From NCBI GenBank assembly GCA_002786855.1, contig PCUU01000067.1:108872-172871 (forward strand): DNA of 64,000 bases, in the 5' to 3' direction. The DNA is from Cytophagales bacterium CG12_big_fil_rev_8_21_14_0_65_40_12 (GTDB taxonomy: Bacteria > Bacteroidota > Bacteroidia > Cytophagales > Cyclobacteriaceae). The notes under the pieces were generated by a model, which saw only the letters and a program-made list of their open reading frames with translations, ran no database searches and had not been told where the DNA came from. Below, one piece after another: positions 55,618-63,800 of the stretch (position 1 is its first letter; each line of letters starts with the position of its first letter). A program made the translations under genes and the position numbers.

Positions 55618-57135
55618 CTACAATTTAAGCCCTAATTCTTTTAAATAGATGCCCATCTCTTCGCGCACCTCTTCTAGCTCCTTCTCCAAAGCTTCAATTC
55701 CCTTTATAGTCGCCTTAATATCTACCTGTTCTTCTTCTTCAAAAGTGTCTACATATCTGGGAATATTAAGGTTGAATTCATTTTCTTCCAACTCTTCAAA
55801 CTTAGCGCAGTAGGCGTATTTCTCTATGGTTTCAAAGGCCAAATAAGCCTCCACCACTTTTTCTATATCCTGCTCCCTTAGTTTGTTTTGTCGCTTGCCC
55901 TCTTGGTAGTGTTTACTAGCGTCTATAAATAACACGTCCCTATTGTCACCTTTGGCTTTATTGAAAATCAAGATAGCCGCAGGAATTCCTGTACCGAAAA
56001 AGAGATTAGAAGGCAAACCTATCACGGCTTCTAGCAGATTTTCTCTGATCAAGCTTTCCCTGATTCTTCCCTCTGCTGCTCCTCGAAACAACACCCCATG
56101 TGGCACAATTACACCTACTTTACCAGTTGGCAAAGTAGTATCGATCATGTGTAGGATAAAGGCAAAATCGCCCTTGGTTCTGGGAGGCACTCCTCTCATA
56201 AAGCGCTGAAAACGATCGGCCTCCGCAGATTCGTGCCCCCATTTATCTAATGAGAAAGGAGGGTTGGCAACGGTAATATCGAATTTCATCAGGTTGTCAC
56301 CATCGAGCAACAGTGGATTGTTAATGGTATCGCCCCATTGAATATCCGCTCCATCCATACTGTGGAGGAACATATTGAGCTTACATAATGCCCAGGTGTC
56401 TCCATTACTCTCTTGCCCATTGAGTGAATAGTCATTGGATGGATTACCTTGATCATCTTTTACTTCCTCCGCTACAGTAATTAGTAAAGAACCCGAGCCA
56501 CAAGTAGGATCGCAAATGCGTGCTCCTGCTTTGGGCGCCATCAATTTGGCCAATAGCTCAGAAACCTCGCTAGGTGTATAGAACTCTCCTCCTTTTTTAC
56601 CCGCTCCAGAAGCAAAGCGCTCAATCAAATACATATAAGCGTTGCCAATCAAGTCTTCTTTTTTACCCAAGGCCTGAGGCCTGAAGTCCAGTACGGGATT
56701 GGCAAAATCGTTGATCAAGTTCTTAAGTCTTCGGTTACGATCTTTGGTTTGGCCAAGCTTATCAGAGTTAAAGCTGATATTCCTAAAGACCCCTTCCAAT
56801 TTGGCTAAATTCTGATCTTCAATTTTGGAAAGTACTTTATCAATCCGCTCTCCGATATCTGGCTCGTTCCTATTTTCATAAAGGTATTCGAACGTACAGT
56901 TTTCAGGCAGAACAAAACGCTCCCTGTGCATTTTTCGCAGGATTAGAGCTTCATCATCTCCATACTTTTCTTTGAACTCCTCGTAATGGTCTTTCCATAC
57001 ATCGCTGAGGTACTTTAAAAACATAAAAACCAGAATGAAGTTTTTGTATTCAGAAGAGTCAAATGCTCCTCTAAAGGTATCGCAAGCTGACCAAAGTGCT
57101 GAGTTGATTTGGTCTTGGGTTGGTCGTTGATCCAT
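55618..57135 (-). CDS. hsdM: type I restriction DNA methyltransferase subunit M
   Basis: The 505-residue N6-adenine methyltransferase has the HsdM N-terminal helical domain (SALWSACDTFRGAFDSSEYK), the SAM-binding motif I ARICDPTCGSGSLLI (near residue 208) and the catalytic motif IV VANPPFSLDKWG (near 288). The C-terminal FDTFEEEEQVDI helps contact HsdS. It is the third gene of the operon, 2 bp from the small protein gene. It methylates the site named by HsdS and protects the host. Confidence 0.97.
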   Translation of the reverse strand: MDQRPTQDQINSALWSACDTFRGAFDSSEYKNFILVFMFLKYLSDVWKDHYEEFKEKYGDDEALILRKMHRERFVLPENCTFEYLYENRNEPDIGERIDKVLSKIEDQNLAKLEGVFRNISFNSDKLGQTKDRNRRLKNLINDFANPVLDFRPQALGKKEDLIGNAYMYLIERFASGAGKKGGEFYTPSEVSELLAKLMAPKAGARICDPTCGSGSLLITVAEEVKDDQGNPSNDYSLNGQESNGDTWALCKLNMFLHSMDGADIQWGDTINNPLLLDGDNLMKFDITVANPPFSLDKWGHESAEADRFQRFMRGVPPRTKGDFAFILHMIDTTLPTGKVGVIVPHGVLFRGAAEGRIRESLIRENLLEAVIGLPSNLFFGTGIPAAILIFNKAKGDNRDVLFIDASKHYQEGKRQNKLREQDIEKVVEAYLAFETIEKYAYCAKFEELEENEFNLNIPRYVDTFEEEEQVDIKATIKGIEALEKELEEVREEMGIYLKELGLKL

Positions 57136-57137
57136 AA

Positions 57138-57470
57138 TTATACTTTTGGCAAATCCTCTTCTATTTCCTCAACTATTTCACTAATGCTCTTTAACAAAGC
57201 TTTATCATCTACTGCATTCTGTCTTATCATGTCTAATAAGGATACAGTTAGGTTAGCTCTTTTATTATCGAGGTAATTAAGCTTGCTAAACCTCTGTCTA
57301 AGATCACTTGAAGGTTCGTTAAACGATACCTGCCTCTCATTGATGAAAGACAAAGTTGTATCCCATTCTCCACCATTCAAACCCTCTAATTCATCCCTTT
57401 TTTCTCGTAGTCGATTGGCTACATCTGCAATTAGCCCTTTGGCAGCCGTAATCTGTTCTTCACTAATCAT
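57138..57470 (-). CDS. small hypothetical protein of restriction operon
   Basis: A 110-residue helical protein (AKGLIADVANRLREKRDELE, LRQRFSKLNYLDNKRANLTV, SLLDMIRQNAVDDKALLKSI) with charged heptad-like periodicity, suggesting a coiled coil or a small adaptor. No family is recognised. It overlaps the upstream half-S gene by 8 bp and ends 2 bp before hsdM, so it belongs firmly to the operon; it could bridge the single-domain S protein with HsdM. Confidence 0.7.
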   Translation of the reverse strand: MISEEQITAAKGLIADVANRLREKRDELEGLNGGEWDTTLSFINERQVSFNEPSSDLRQRFSKLNYLDNKRANLTVSLLDMIRQNAVDDKALLKSISEIVEEIEEDLPKV

Positions 57471-58047
57471 AATTTTCTAAAATTTTTAATATTTGGTACG
57501 ACATCAATGTTTTTCTCCTCTCATTGATCTCGTTTACTAATAAATACTCGCGCAAACTCAAAAAGCTCAATTTGGATATATCCTCTTGCAGTTTTCTTTC
57601 TGGCACCTTGATTTCAATGGATTCTAATGTTGCTCGGTTTACGTTCTGGGTAGAAGTTCCTACCCTATTTTCTAAAAAGTGTTTTTGTGCTTCTCCTGAA
57701 TTTAAATACCAAGCGAGGTACGCAGAAGTCACCACTTCTGTGTTAGGCCTGATTACAAAAAAAGTGGAGGAGGCAATTGCCCTTTCAAACAGACCTTCAT
57801 ACACCAGCGCCACATTGTTAACACCTTTTGCTAGAAAAAGAATATCACCTTTTTCCAACAGATACTTTGGATGAATATCTTCCCCAATAATAAAGTCAAC
57901 TGATTCACCAACCCTAGAATATTCATCGGTCAAGTCCCTCATTTGAATAACAGCCAAATCACCATCAGGCACTGCTTCAACTTTCGTTCTGAAAGAGTAA
58001 CCCGCCCCCAGCGATATGACAGCTTCATTAAATTTAAATCTATTCAT
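57463..58047 (-). CDS. HsdS-like single-TRD protein (half-length)
   Basis: A 194-residue protein that corresponds to one target-recognition domain plus spacer of HsdS. It has the typical GDLAVIQMRDLTD, YLLEKGDILFLAKG, YLAWYLNSGEAQKHFLENRV and IKVPERKLQEDISKLSFLSL segments. It is the first gene of the operon, before the small helical protein and HsdM. Half-S proteins can act as homodimers; here a full-length HsdS is also present. It may be an alternative specificity factor or part of a distinct complex. Confidence 0.82.
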   Translation of the reverse strand: MNRFKFNEAVISLGAGYSFRTKVEAVPDGDLAVIQMRDLTDEYSRVGESVDFIIGEDIHPKYLLEKGDILFLAKGVNNVALVYEGLFERAIASSTFFVIRPNTEVVTSAYLAWYLNSGEAQKHFLENRVGTSTQNVNRATLESIEIKVPERKLQEDISKLSFLSLREYLLVNEINERRKTLMSYQILKILENYD

Positions 58048-58153
58048 GCGTAATGATCATACTACAAATCTAAAGATATAGTTTCACTAATATAAAAAAA
58101 TTGCGTAATGTTATTACTACATATTTTTTATGTCTCTTCTTTCATAACATTAC
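58048..58153. promoter_or_regulatory. candidate operator cluster upstream of restriction operon
   Basis: Two direct repeats, GCGTAATG-ATCATACTACAAAT at 58048 and GCGTAATG-TTATTACTACATAT at 58103, share GCGTAATG and ACTACA. GTAATGTTA at 58105-58113 is the exact complement of TAACATTAC at 58145-58153. The cluster surrounds the region where the operon's promoter should lie. No stand-alone repressor gene is adjacent. Confidence 0.45.
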
Positions 58154-58168
58154 TTTTTCTGTAACGCT

Positions 58169-58196
58169 ATTTCAGGACGGGACACTCCACTGAAAT
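58169..58196. other. hairpin before orphan terminator
   Basis: ATTTCAG (58169-58175) pairs with CTGAAAT (58190-58196) around a 14-nt GC-containing loop. With the terminator 4 bp downstream this resembles the 3' part of a structured RNA on the + strand. No gene precedes it. Confidence 0.35.
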
Positions 58197-58200
58197 AAAC

Positions 58201-58233
58201 AAGCCTGACTAGAAATTAGTCAGGCTTTTTTTT
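58201..58233 (+). terminator. strong rho-independent terminator without upstream gene
   Basis: An 11-bp perfect stem (AAGCCTGACTA / TAGTCAGGCTT), loop GAAAT and eight T. The genes to the left are all on the minus strand. It could end a small RNA, or be the leftover terminator of a transcript cut off by the island's arrival. The remaining sequence up to 58369 shows no gene. Confidence 0.8.
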
Positions 58234-58347
58234 GCCTATACCTCAACTTGGGGAAAAGTTCTACACGCTATGTAGAATTTAATTCTTGAATTGGTAAAAT
58301 AATTATGTTGAAAGTGTCTGAAACACACTCAGACCTTGTTTTGAACC

Positions 58348-58363
58348 TTGGCACAGTTATTCC
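58348..58363 (+). promoter_or_regulatory. possible sigma-54 type promoter for ytxH-like gene
   Basis: TTGGCACAGTTATTCCA matches the sigma-54 consensus (TTGGCAC-N5-TTGCW) with one mismatch at the -12 GC. If used, transcription would begin near 58374, favouring the tandem ATGs at 58391/58394 as the start. Chance similarity cannot be excluded. Confidence 0.25.
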
Positions 58364-58369
58364 ATTAGT

Positions 58370-58657
58370 ATGGTTGAACAAAACAAAAAAATGATGAACA
58401 ATACAGCAAAAATAATTTCAGGAGTTCTAATAGGAGCAGCAGCAGGTCTAGTAACCGGTTTTTTAACAGCACCAGATAGCGGAAAAAATACTAGAAAGAA
58501 AATTGCCAGCAAATCTCAAGATTTAGCTGACGAAGCTAAAGAGGAGTTAAATAAAAAATTGGACGCCATTAAAGATTCCTACAACAGGATTTTAGAGGAC
58601 TCAGCGAACAAAACGATTAACGGAGTTAAGAACACCGAGAAAGTATTGAAGGTATAA
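58370..58657 (+). CDS. YtxH domain protein
   Basis: The 95-residue protein has the YtxH pattern: a glycine-rich membrane helix (IISGVLIGAAAGLVTGFLTAPDSGKNTR) followed by an amphipathic, lysine-rich helical tail (SQDLADEAKEELNKKLDAIK). YtxH proteins are general-stress or cell-wall associated membrane proteins of unknown mechanism. The ATG at 58370 or one of the tandem ATGs 7 codons later may be used. It is followed by its own terminator. Confidence 0.85.
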   Translation: MVEQNKKMMNNTAKIISGVLIGAAAGLVTGFLTAPDSGKNTRKKIASKSQDLADEAKEELNKKLDAIKDSYNRILEDSANKTINGVKNTEKVLKV

Positions 58658-58685
58658 TTATAGTTATTTCTTCAAAGCCTTATTG

Positions 58686-58714
58686 AAAGCCTTGTGAGCA
58701 ACAAGGCTTTTTTT
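58686..58714 (+). terminator. terminator of ytxH-like gene
   Basis: A 10-bp stem AAAGCCTTGT / ACAAGGCTTT with a 5-nt loop and T-tract. Confidence 0.9.
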
Positions 58715-58727
58715 CTGATTAAACAAT

Positions 58728-58886
58728 CTAGCTTAAGGCTTGCATAACTAAAGAAATAGCCAAAAGCACCACAAAAATAAAGAAGAGAAATCTTGCAATT
58801 TTAGATGTGGCTGATGCTACACCTCTAAAGCCAAATAATGCGGCAATAACCGCTATAATAAAGAATATAATTGCCCAATAAAGCAT
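58728..58886 (-). CDS. DUF1328 family small membrane protein
   Basis: A 52-residue two-helix protein (YWAIIFFIIAVIAALFGFRGVA and ARFLFFIFVVLLAISLVM) matching the YtjA/DUF1328 family. The start at 58886 (MLYWAIIFF) matches family starts; an in-frame upstream start is unlikely. It is often found near YtxH-type and stress genes. It converges with the YtxH gene, and the terminator between them may serve both. Confidence 0.88.
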   Translation of the reverse strand: MLYWAIIFFIIAVIAALFGFRGVASATSKIARFLFFIFVVLLAISLVMQALS

Positions 58887-59090
58887 GATGAATGAGTAAG
58901 GGTTGAACTTAAAATGTGCACTCTGCACAGCCTTCTAGTTCAAAAATAAAACCATTTCAAAAATCCCTTAAAACCTCCTAAAAAGCAGCTTTTCTATTTT
59001 AATCACTTACCATTTCGAGAATATACTAATCAATCTTAGAGGGGTTGTGAGTTCTAAGACAGAGTGCTTGAGATCAAATATCTCTAAAAT

Positions 59091-59126
59091 CAAAGAAGGG
59101 TTCATCAAATGACGAACCCTTCTTTG
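59091..59126. terminator. terminator after PorP/SprF gene
   Basis: A perfect 13-bp stem CAAAGAAGGGTTC / GAACCCTTCTTTG lies 19 bp past the stop of the PorP/SprF gene on the minus strand; the T-tract on that strand is short. Confidence 0.65.
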
Positions 59127-59144
59127 TTGAAAAACACTTGGGCC

Positions 59145-60860
59145 TTACTTGCTCAACCTGATGATGTGCACCCAAGCATCCTTGAACCTTGTGTCCTTGC
59201 GGGTCTCCTGCATACGATCTAGGGCTGTTCTGTAGTCATTATATCCTCCTAAGTAAACATAGTCCAGGTCTCGCTTACGACTTGCAAAGATCTTCACATC
59301 CTCATATTGGGATTTGATCTGGTTTACAAAAAGCCTGCTGTACCTGCTGTCCACAGGATAGGAGGCAATGACCACAACGTACTGCACCTGAATAGAACTT
59401 ATTCGGCTTGGGTGGGCTGAATCGCTTATTTCCATCAAGACCTCTGGCTCCACCAGCTTGTTGATCTCACGTACCCGTGCCTGTTCATTTTCAGGAAGGG
59501 TCTCGATTGCCGCCTCGGTTGCCTTGATTTCCAGTCCCTTGGCTTCTGTTTTGGTCTCCACGATCGGTGCTGGTGCCGGCCCTGGTTCAGGTGCTGGTTT
59601 TGCCTGTTCGGCCTTTTGGCGTGCCGCCCTTTCTTCGGCCGCTATCCTTTCCCTTTCCGCAGCTGCCTGTGCATCGATGAGTGCCTGTTGTCTGGACCTT
59701 TCTGCATCGACCTGGGCCTGGAGCCTGGCCTGCTCGCTGTTGCGCATCCCCTCCAGGATTTCATCGAACCGCGCCTGGCCCGCCATCCGCCTTTCCCCTT
59801 TGCTGCCCGCGCTTTCCAACGAGGCCAGGTAGTCGACCGCCAGCCGCTGGTCGGTATTGGGGATCAGCGATTTGTCGTAAACGTTCTCTGCCCTGATCCT
59901 GTTGAGCACCGCTTCACCTTCCGCATATTTCTTGGACAGCCGTTCTTCCTTGTTCTTAAAGGTAAAATGAAGGGCAAATTCGTTGAACCCATCGGCCAAA
60001 AATGGCACATCGGCCTGACCAAAGTCGTAGTTATAGGTGAATAGGATGCTCGGCTGAAGGTAGATCCCCGCCCCTATGGTCGCCCCATAGTTGTCGCGGT
60101 AGCCAAGGTCGGCCTGGAACTTCTGCTTGTAGTCAAACCTTGCCAAAACATCAAACTCACTGCCGATCACGTCCCTGTACCGCCAGGTCACGTTCGGGGT
60201 GACCGACACTCCGTTGCCCAGCCCGAAGCGGTAATATGCCCCGGCAATATAGTCCGGCACGTTGTCCTCATTGATCTGGACATATTCATCGTCAGAGAGG
60301 CTTTCGTTGATCAGGGCAGGGGCTGCAACATCGATCCCAAAATCCTTGTACTTGTAGCTTATCGAAAAATCTATGCCCAAAGCTGCGCCATTGTTGCCAA
60401 TCAGGTCCACAAGCAAGGGATCGTTGAAGCTTTCTGGACTAATGATATCTTCATTGATACTGAACAACGAAATTCCTGCAAGTGCGCCAACAGATAGTGA
60501 ATGATCCCCTTTCTTGTACAGGGCATATGAAAAGCCCCCCTGCACCTTGGTCTGGCTGATGAAACCGATGTCGTTGCCGCTCACGTTCAGGCCAAAACCC
60601 ATGCCCGTGCCGAGCTTGTTGGCATAGCTTACCGCATAGGCTTTCGGGGCTCCCTCAACCCCGGAAAACTGCCCCCTGTAGACCACCGACAGCGATGGCC
60701 TTTCCACAAAGGCCGACTGTGAGGCATAGGCCAAAAACCTCTGCTGAAAATATTGGTTGTACAGTGGCACCTGTTGCGCTTTCAGCACCATCGAAAGTGC
60801 AATAAAAGCTATCATTAGAGCTGCCGTCCTTAATCTTATGATTCCTATATGCTTTCCCAT
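59145..60860 (-). CDS. PorP/SprF-type T9SS outer-membrane protein with SPOR-like tail
   Basis: A 571-residue protein. A signal peptide (ALMIAFIALSMVLKAQQ) and a PorP/SprF barrel of about 300 residues (VPLYNQYFQQRFLAYAS, SYANKLGTGMGFGLNVSGND, FNEFALHFTFKNKEERLSKK) come first. A coiled-coil of alternating A/E/R/Q follows (QAQVDAERSRQQALIDAQAA), then a proline-alanine linker and a C-terminal ~75-residue SPOR-like domain (QYVVVIASYPVDSRYSRLFV, YVYLGGYNDYRTALDRMQET). The tail suggests peptidoglycan anchoring. It begins 1 bp after the adhesin gene's stop, so it probably helps that adhesin's secretion or attachment. G+C is clearly high here (36 of 60 bases from 59821). Confidence 0.88.
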   Translation of the reverse strand: MGKHIGIIRLRTAALMIAFIALSMVLKAQQVPLYNQYFQQRFLAYASQSAFVERPSLSVVYRGQFSGVEGAPKAYAVSYANKLGTGMGFGLNVSGNDIGFISQTKVQGGFSYALYKKGDHSLSVGALAGISLFSINEDIISPESFNDPLLVDLIGNNGAALGIDFSISYKYKDFGIDVAAPALINESLSDDEYVQINEDNVPDYIAGAYYRFGLGNGVSVTPNVTWRYRDVIGSEFDVLARFDYKQKFQADLGYRDNYGATIGAGIYLQPSILFTYNYDFGQADVPFLADGFNEFALHFTFKNKEERLSKKYAEGEAVLNRIRAENVYDKSLIPNTDQRLAVDYLASLESAGSKGERRMAGQARFDEILEGMRNSEQARLQAQVDAERSRQQALIDAQAAAERERIAAEERAARQKAEQAKPAPEPGPAPAPIVETKTEAKGLEIKATEAAIETLPENEQARVREINKLVEPEVLMEISDSAHPSRISSIQVQYVVVIASYPVDSRYSRLFVNQIKSQYEDVKIFASRKRDLDYVYLGGYNDYRTALDRMQETRKDTRFKDAWVHIIRLSK

Positions 60861-60861
60861 C

Positions 60862-63800
60862 TTAATTGTTTTTTGACCTGATGATCGTTAAAAAGCCCTT
60901 GATAATGGATTCTCCGTTATATACATTGATCTCATAATAATAGGTGCCTGGAGGTATCGCCTTGCCATTGTACGTCCCCTTCCATGTGTTCTTGTAGTTC
61001 CTCTCGCTGAACAGCAGCGTGCCGTTCTGGGAGAAAACCTTCACTTCATTGATCGGGTTGTCCAAAATATCCTCGATCACCCAAGCATCGTTGGTGCCGT
61101 CCTCGTTGGGGGAGAAGAAGTTCTTGATCTTTGCATCGTTCTTGTCCTTGTCGAATTCACGGATGGGCTCTATTTCCACGTTGTTCACGGTAATGGCGAA
61201 CACTTCCTCATAGCCAAGCCCTCCCGCATCGGTCACCCTTACCCTGATGGAAAGCGTGGTGCTGCTTTCAAAGTCGATCGGGGCTGCCGTCCTCAGTTCA
61301 TCACCGCTAAAGGTGAACAATAGATTATTTTCATCACCAGCACCTGTAACAAGAGAATAGGTGAAGGTCTCTCCATTGTCCACGTCCGTTGTGGACATCT
61401 GCCCCACCAACAGCCCAGGGGTGTCGTCCTCATCTATCTCATTGTTGCTCAGTGACATGGCGGTAGGTGCTTCGTTGACATCGGCAATGGTGATCGTGAG
61501 CGGCTTTTCAAAAGTGCCACCGTTGTTGTCGGTCGTCCTTACCCTGATACTGTAGCTTGCCCTGGCCTCAAAGTTGAAGATGGCCCCGGCAAAAAGCTTG
61601 TCTCCCGCAATCAGAAAGCTGCCGTTGTCAGCATCTCCTGCGCCTGCAACTAGCGCATAGGCATGGGTATCGGTGGCATCCTGGTCGGTCGTGGTGAAGC
61701 TGCCCACCTCTGCGCTCAGGGCATTGTTCTCTGCGATCGAAGCCGTGCTAAGGCCAAGGTCGGTCGGCAAAAAGTTGGTCACGTACACTTCGCCTGCCAG
61801 TGCTCCTGCCAACGGGTTGTTGGCCGCATCCAAAATACTGTCATCGTCCTTCAGGTTCAAGCCTATGCTGCCTTGCCCCGATATGCCCGTTAAGGTAATA
61901 TCATAGGTCTTCGCATCCACTTGGGCAACAGTGTTCAATGTCCCCGTGGCGGTGCCCGTCAGCATCACTTCAAAGTCAGTTATGTCCACCCCTGTCACAT
62001 TTTCCGAGAAGGTGGCCCTAAAGCCTGCACTGGCCGTGAGCACGGGGTTGCTGCCGGTCCTTGCGATGGATATGGCCGTTGGGGCTGTGCCGTCAAACTC
62101 CCTACTGATGGCTGTGCCTGCCGCACTGGCATTGCCAGCGGCATCGTTGGCCACGCCTGCTCCCAAGTTCACCGTAACACTGCCGTCCGCTGTTGGTGCA
62201 ATGTCTGCTGTCCAGGTTAAACCTGAAGTGACATTGGTGAAATTGCTTGCAGTTCCATTGGTCACAGTGATATCGTCAACAGAAAGGCCAGTCACCGCTT
62301 CACTGTACTGGAAGGTGACACTGAATGCTCCATTGACCAATGGTACTGCGCTCGTGGTGATTGCCGGTATGGCCCTAACGCCATCCACCTTAACATTGGC
62401 GCCTGGCGCTATATTGTTCAAAGCTGTAAGGGCATCCGTCCCGAACTGGTCCTTGATCGTGCCACCGTTCAGGTTTATCGTTGTGCCCACCGCTATGCCG
62501 TCCGTATCAAGGTCGCCTTCTGCTATCGTATAGCTGAAGACTGCTGTTGCACTGTTGGCAGCGGTGGCTTTGAGGTCCGCTGCTTTGGTGCTCGTTCCTA
62601 TGGTAACTGGAATGCTTGGTGTTCCTGTAGTTGTAATCGGAAGGGTGAAGCTGGCTGTAAAGTCCAGTACATCACCAATCTTATAGGTATTGTTGGCCGG
62701 CAAGGCCACGCTGGTCACCACCGGGGCGGCAATAATGGTAAAGGTCCAACTGGTGTTGTCGCTGATCCCTGTATAATTATTGCCTGCATTGTCCTTGAAA
62801 GCTCCTGCATCTATGTTCACATAAAACTCCGTTGCCGGTGGCAATATCGGGTTATCAGGGTTTATAGTCACAAGCCCACTGGCTATGGTCACCTTGCTGC
62901 TTGTCACATCAATGGTTTCCAATACACTGTTGTCACTTTTCTTCTTGATGGTTATGTTGCCTGTACCTTTGGTCATTGCTTCTGCAAAGGTCATGGTCAG
63001 GTCGGCTCCTGGAAGGATGTCGATCGAATTGTCTGCAGGGCTCAATGCTGGGGCTGCTATTGTTGCCTTGTGGACGGTGCTGGCCGTTTGTGCAGCTCCT
63101 GTATTGTTGGAGGCATCTTTCAGGGTGACGGACAGGGTCAGTGTGCCGTCCCCAAGCCCGGACAGGTCCGCCATTGTGATCTTATCGGTGGCCGTGGCTA
63201 TCGTACCGGTGCCCGTTACGTTCGTGCCCCCTCCTGTTGAGCTCACGGTGTAGTTGTATGTCGCTCCTACTTCTGCCCCAGTAAAAGTAAACTTGCTGGT
63301 GGCCTGCTCAAGGGAATTGATCAATGCGTCATCGAAGGTGACAGCGTAGCCTGTTGGGGCGGTGTTGTCATCGTCATCGGTGATGGTAATGGTGGCGTTG
63401 TCACTGATTGTCACTCCCAGCGTTGTGGCGGCCAGGTTGTCCATGCTTACCGTCAGGGTTTCCGTGGCTTCTTCCACCGCATCGTTGGTCGGTGTCACCG
63501 TAAAGGTCTGCGTTTCGCCTGCCGTGCCCGTAAAGGTCAGGGTCTGGCTGGTGACTGCGGTATAGTCACTGGCGCTTGTGGCTGTGCCGTCTGCCGTGTT
63601 CACATCTACGGTAAAACCGCCCTGCACCGCATTGTTTAGCGTAGCGGTGACCGTGATCGGCCCACCGTTTTCCGCCCCGCTTGCATCGGCTATCGTTACC
63701 GAGGCATTGTCATCATTGTTGATCGTTACCGTAGCTCCATCGGCAATGTTTACCGCTAAGCTTGTGGCCGCTAGGTTGCCTTGGCTGATGCTTACTGTCT

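Noticed and set aside
43562..58233. Possible attL/attR pair marking tRNA-fMet as integration site of the island
   Set aside because: Only AGGCTTTTTTT is shared between the two edges, which is ordinary terminator sequence. No copy of the tRNA 3' end is seen near 58 kb and there is no integrase.
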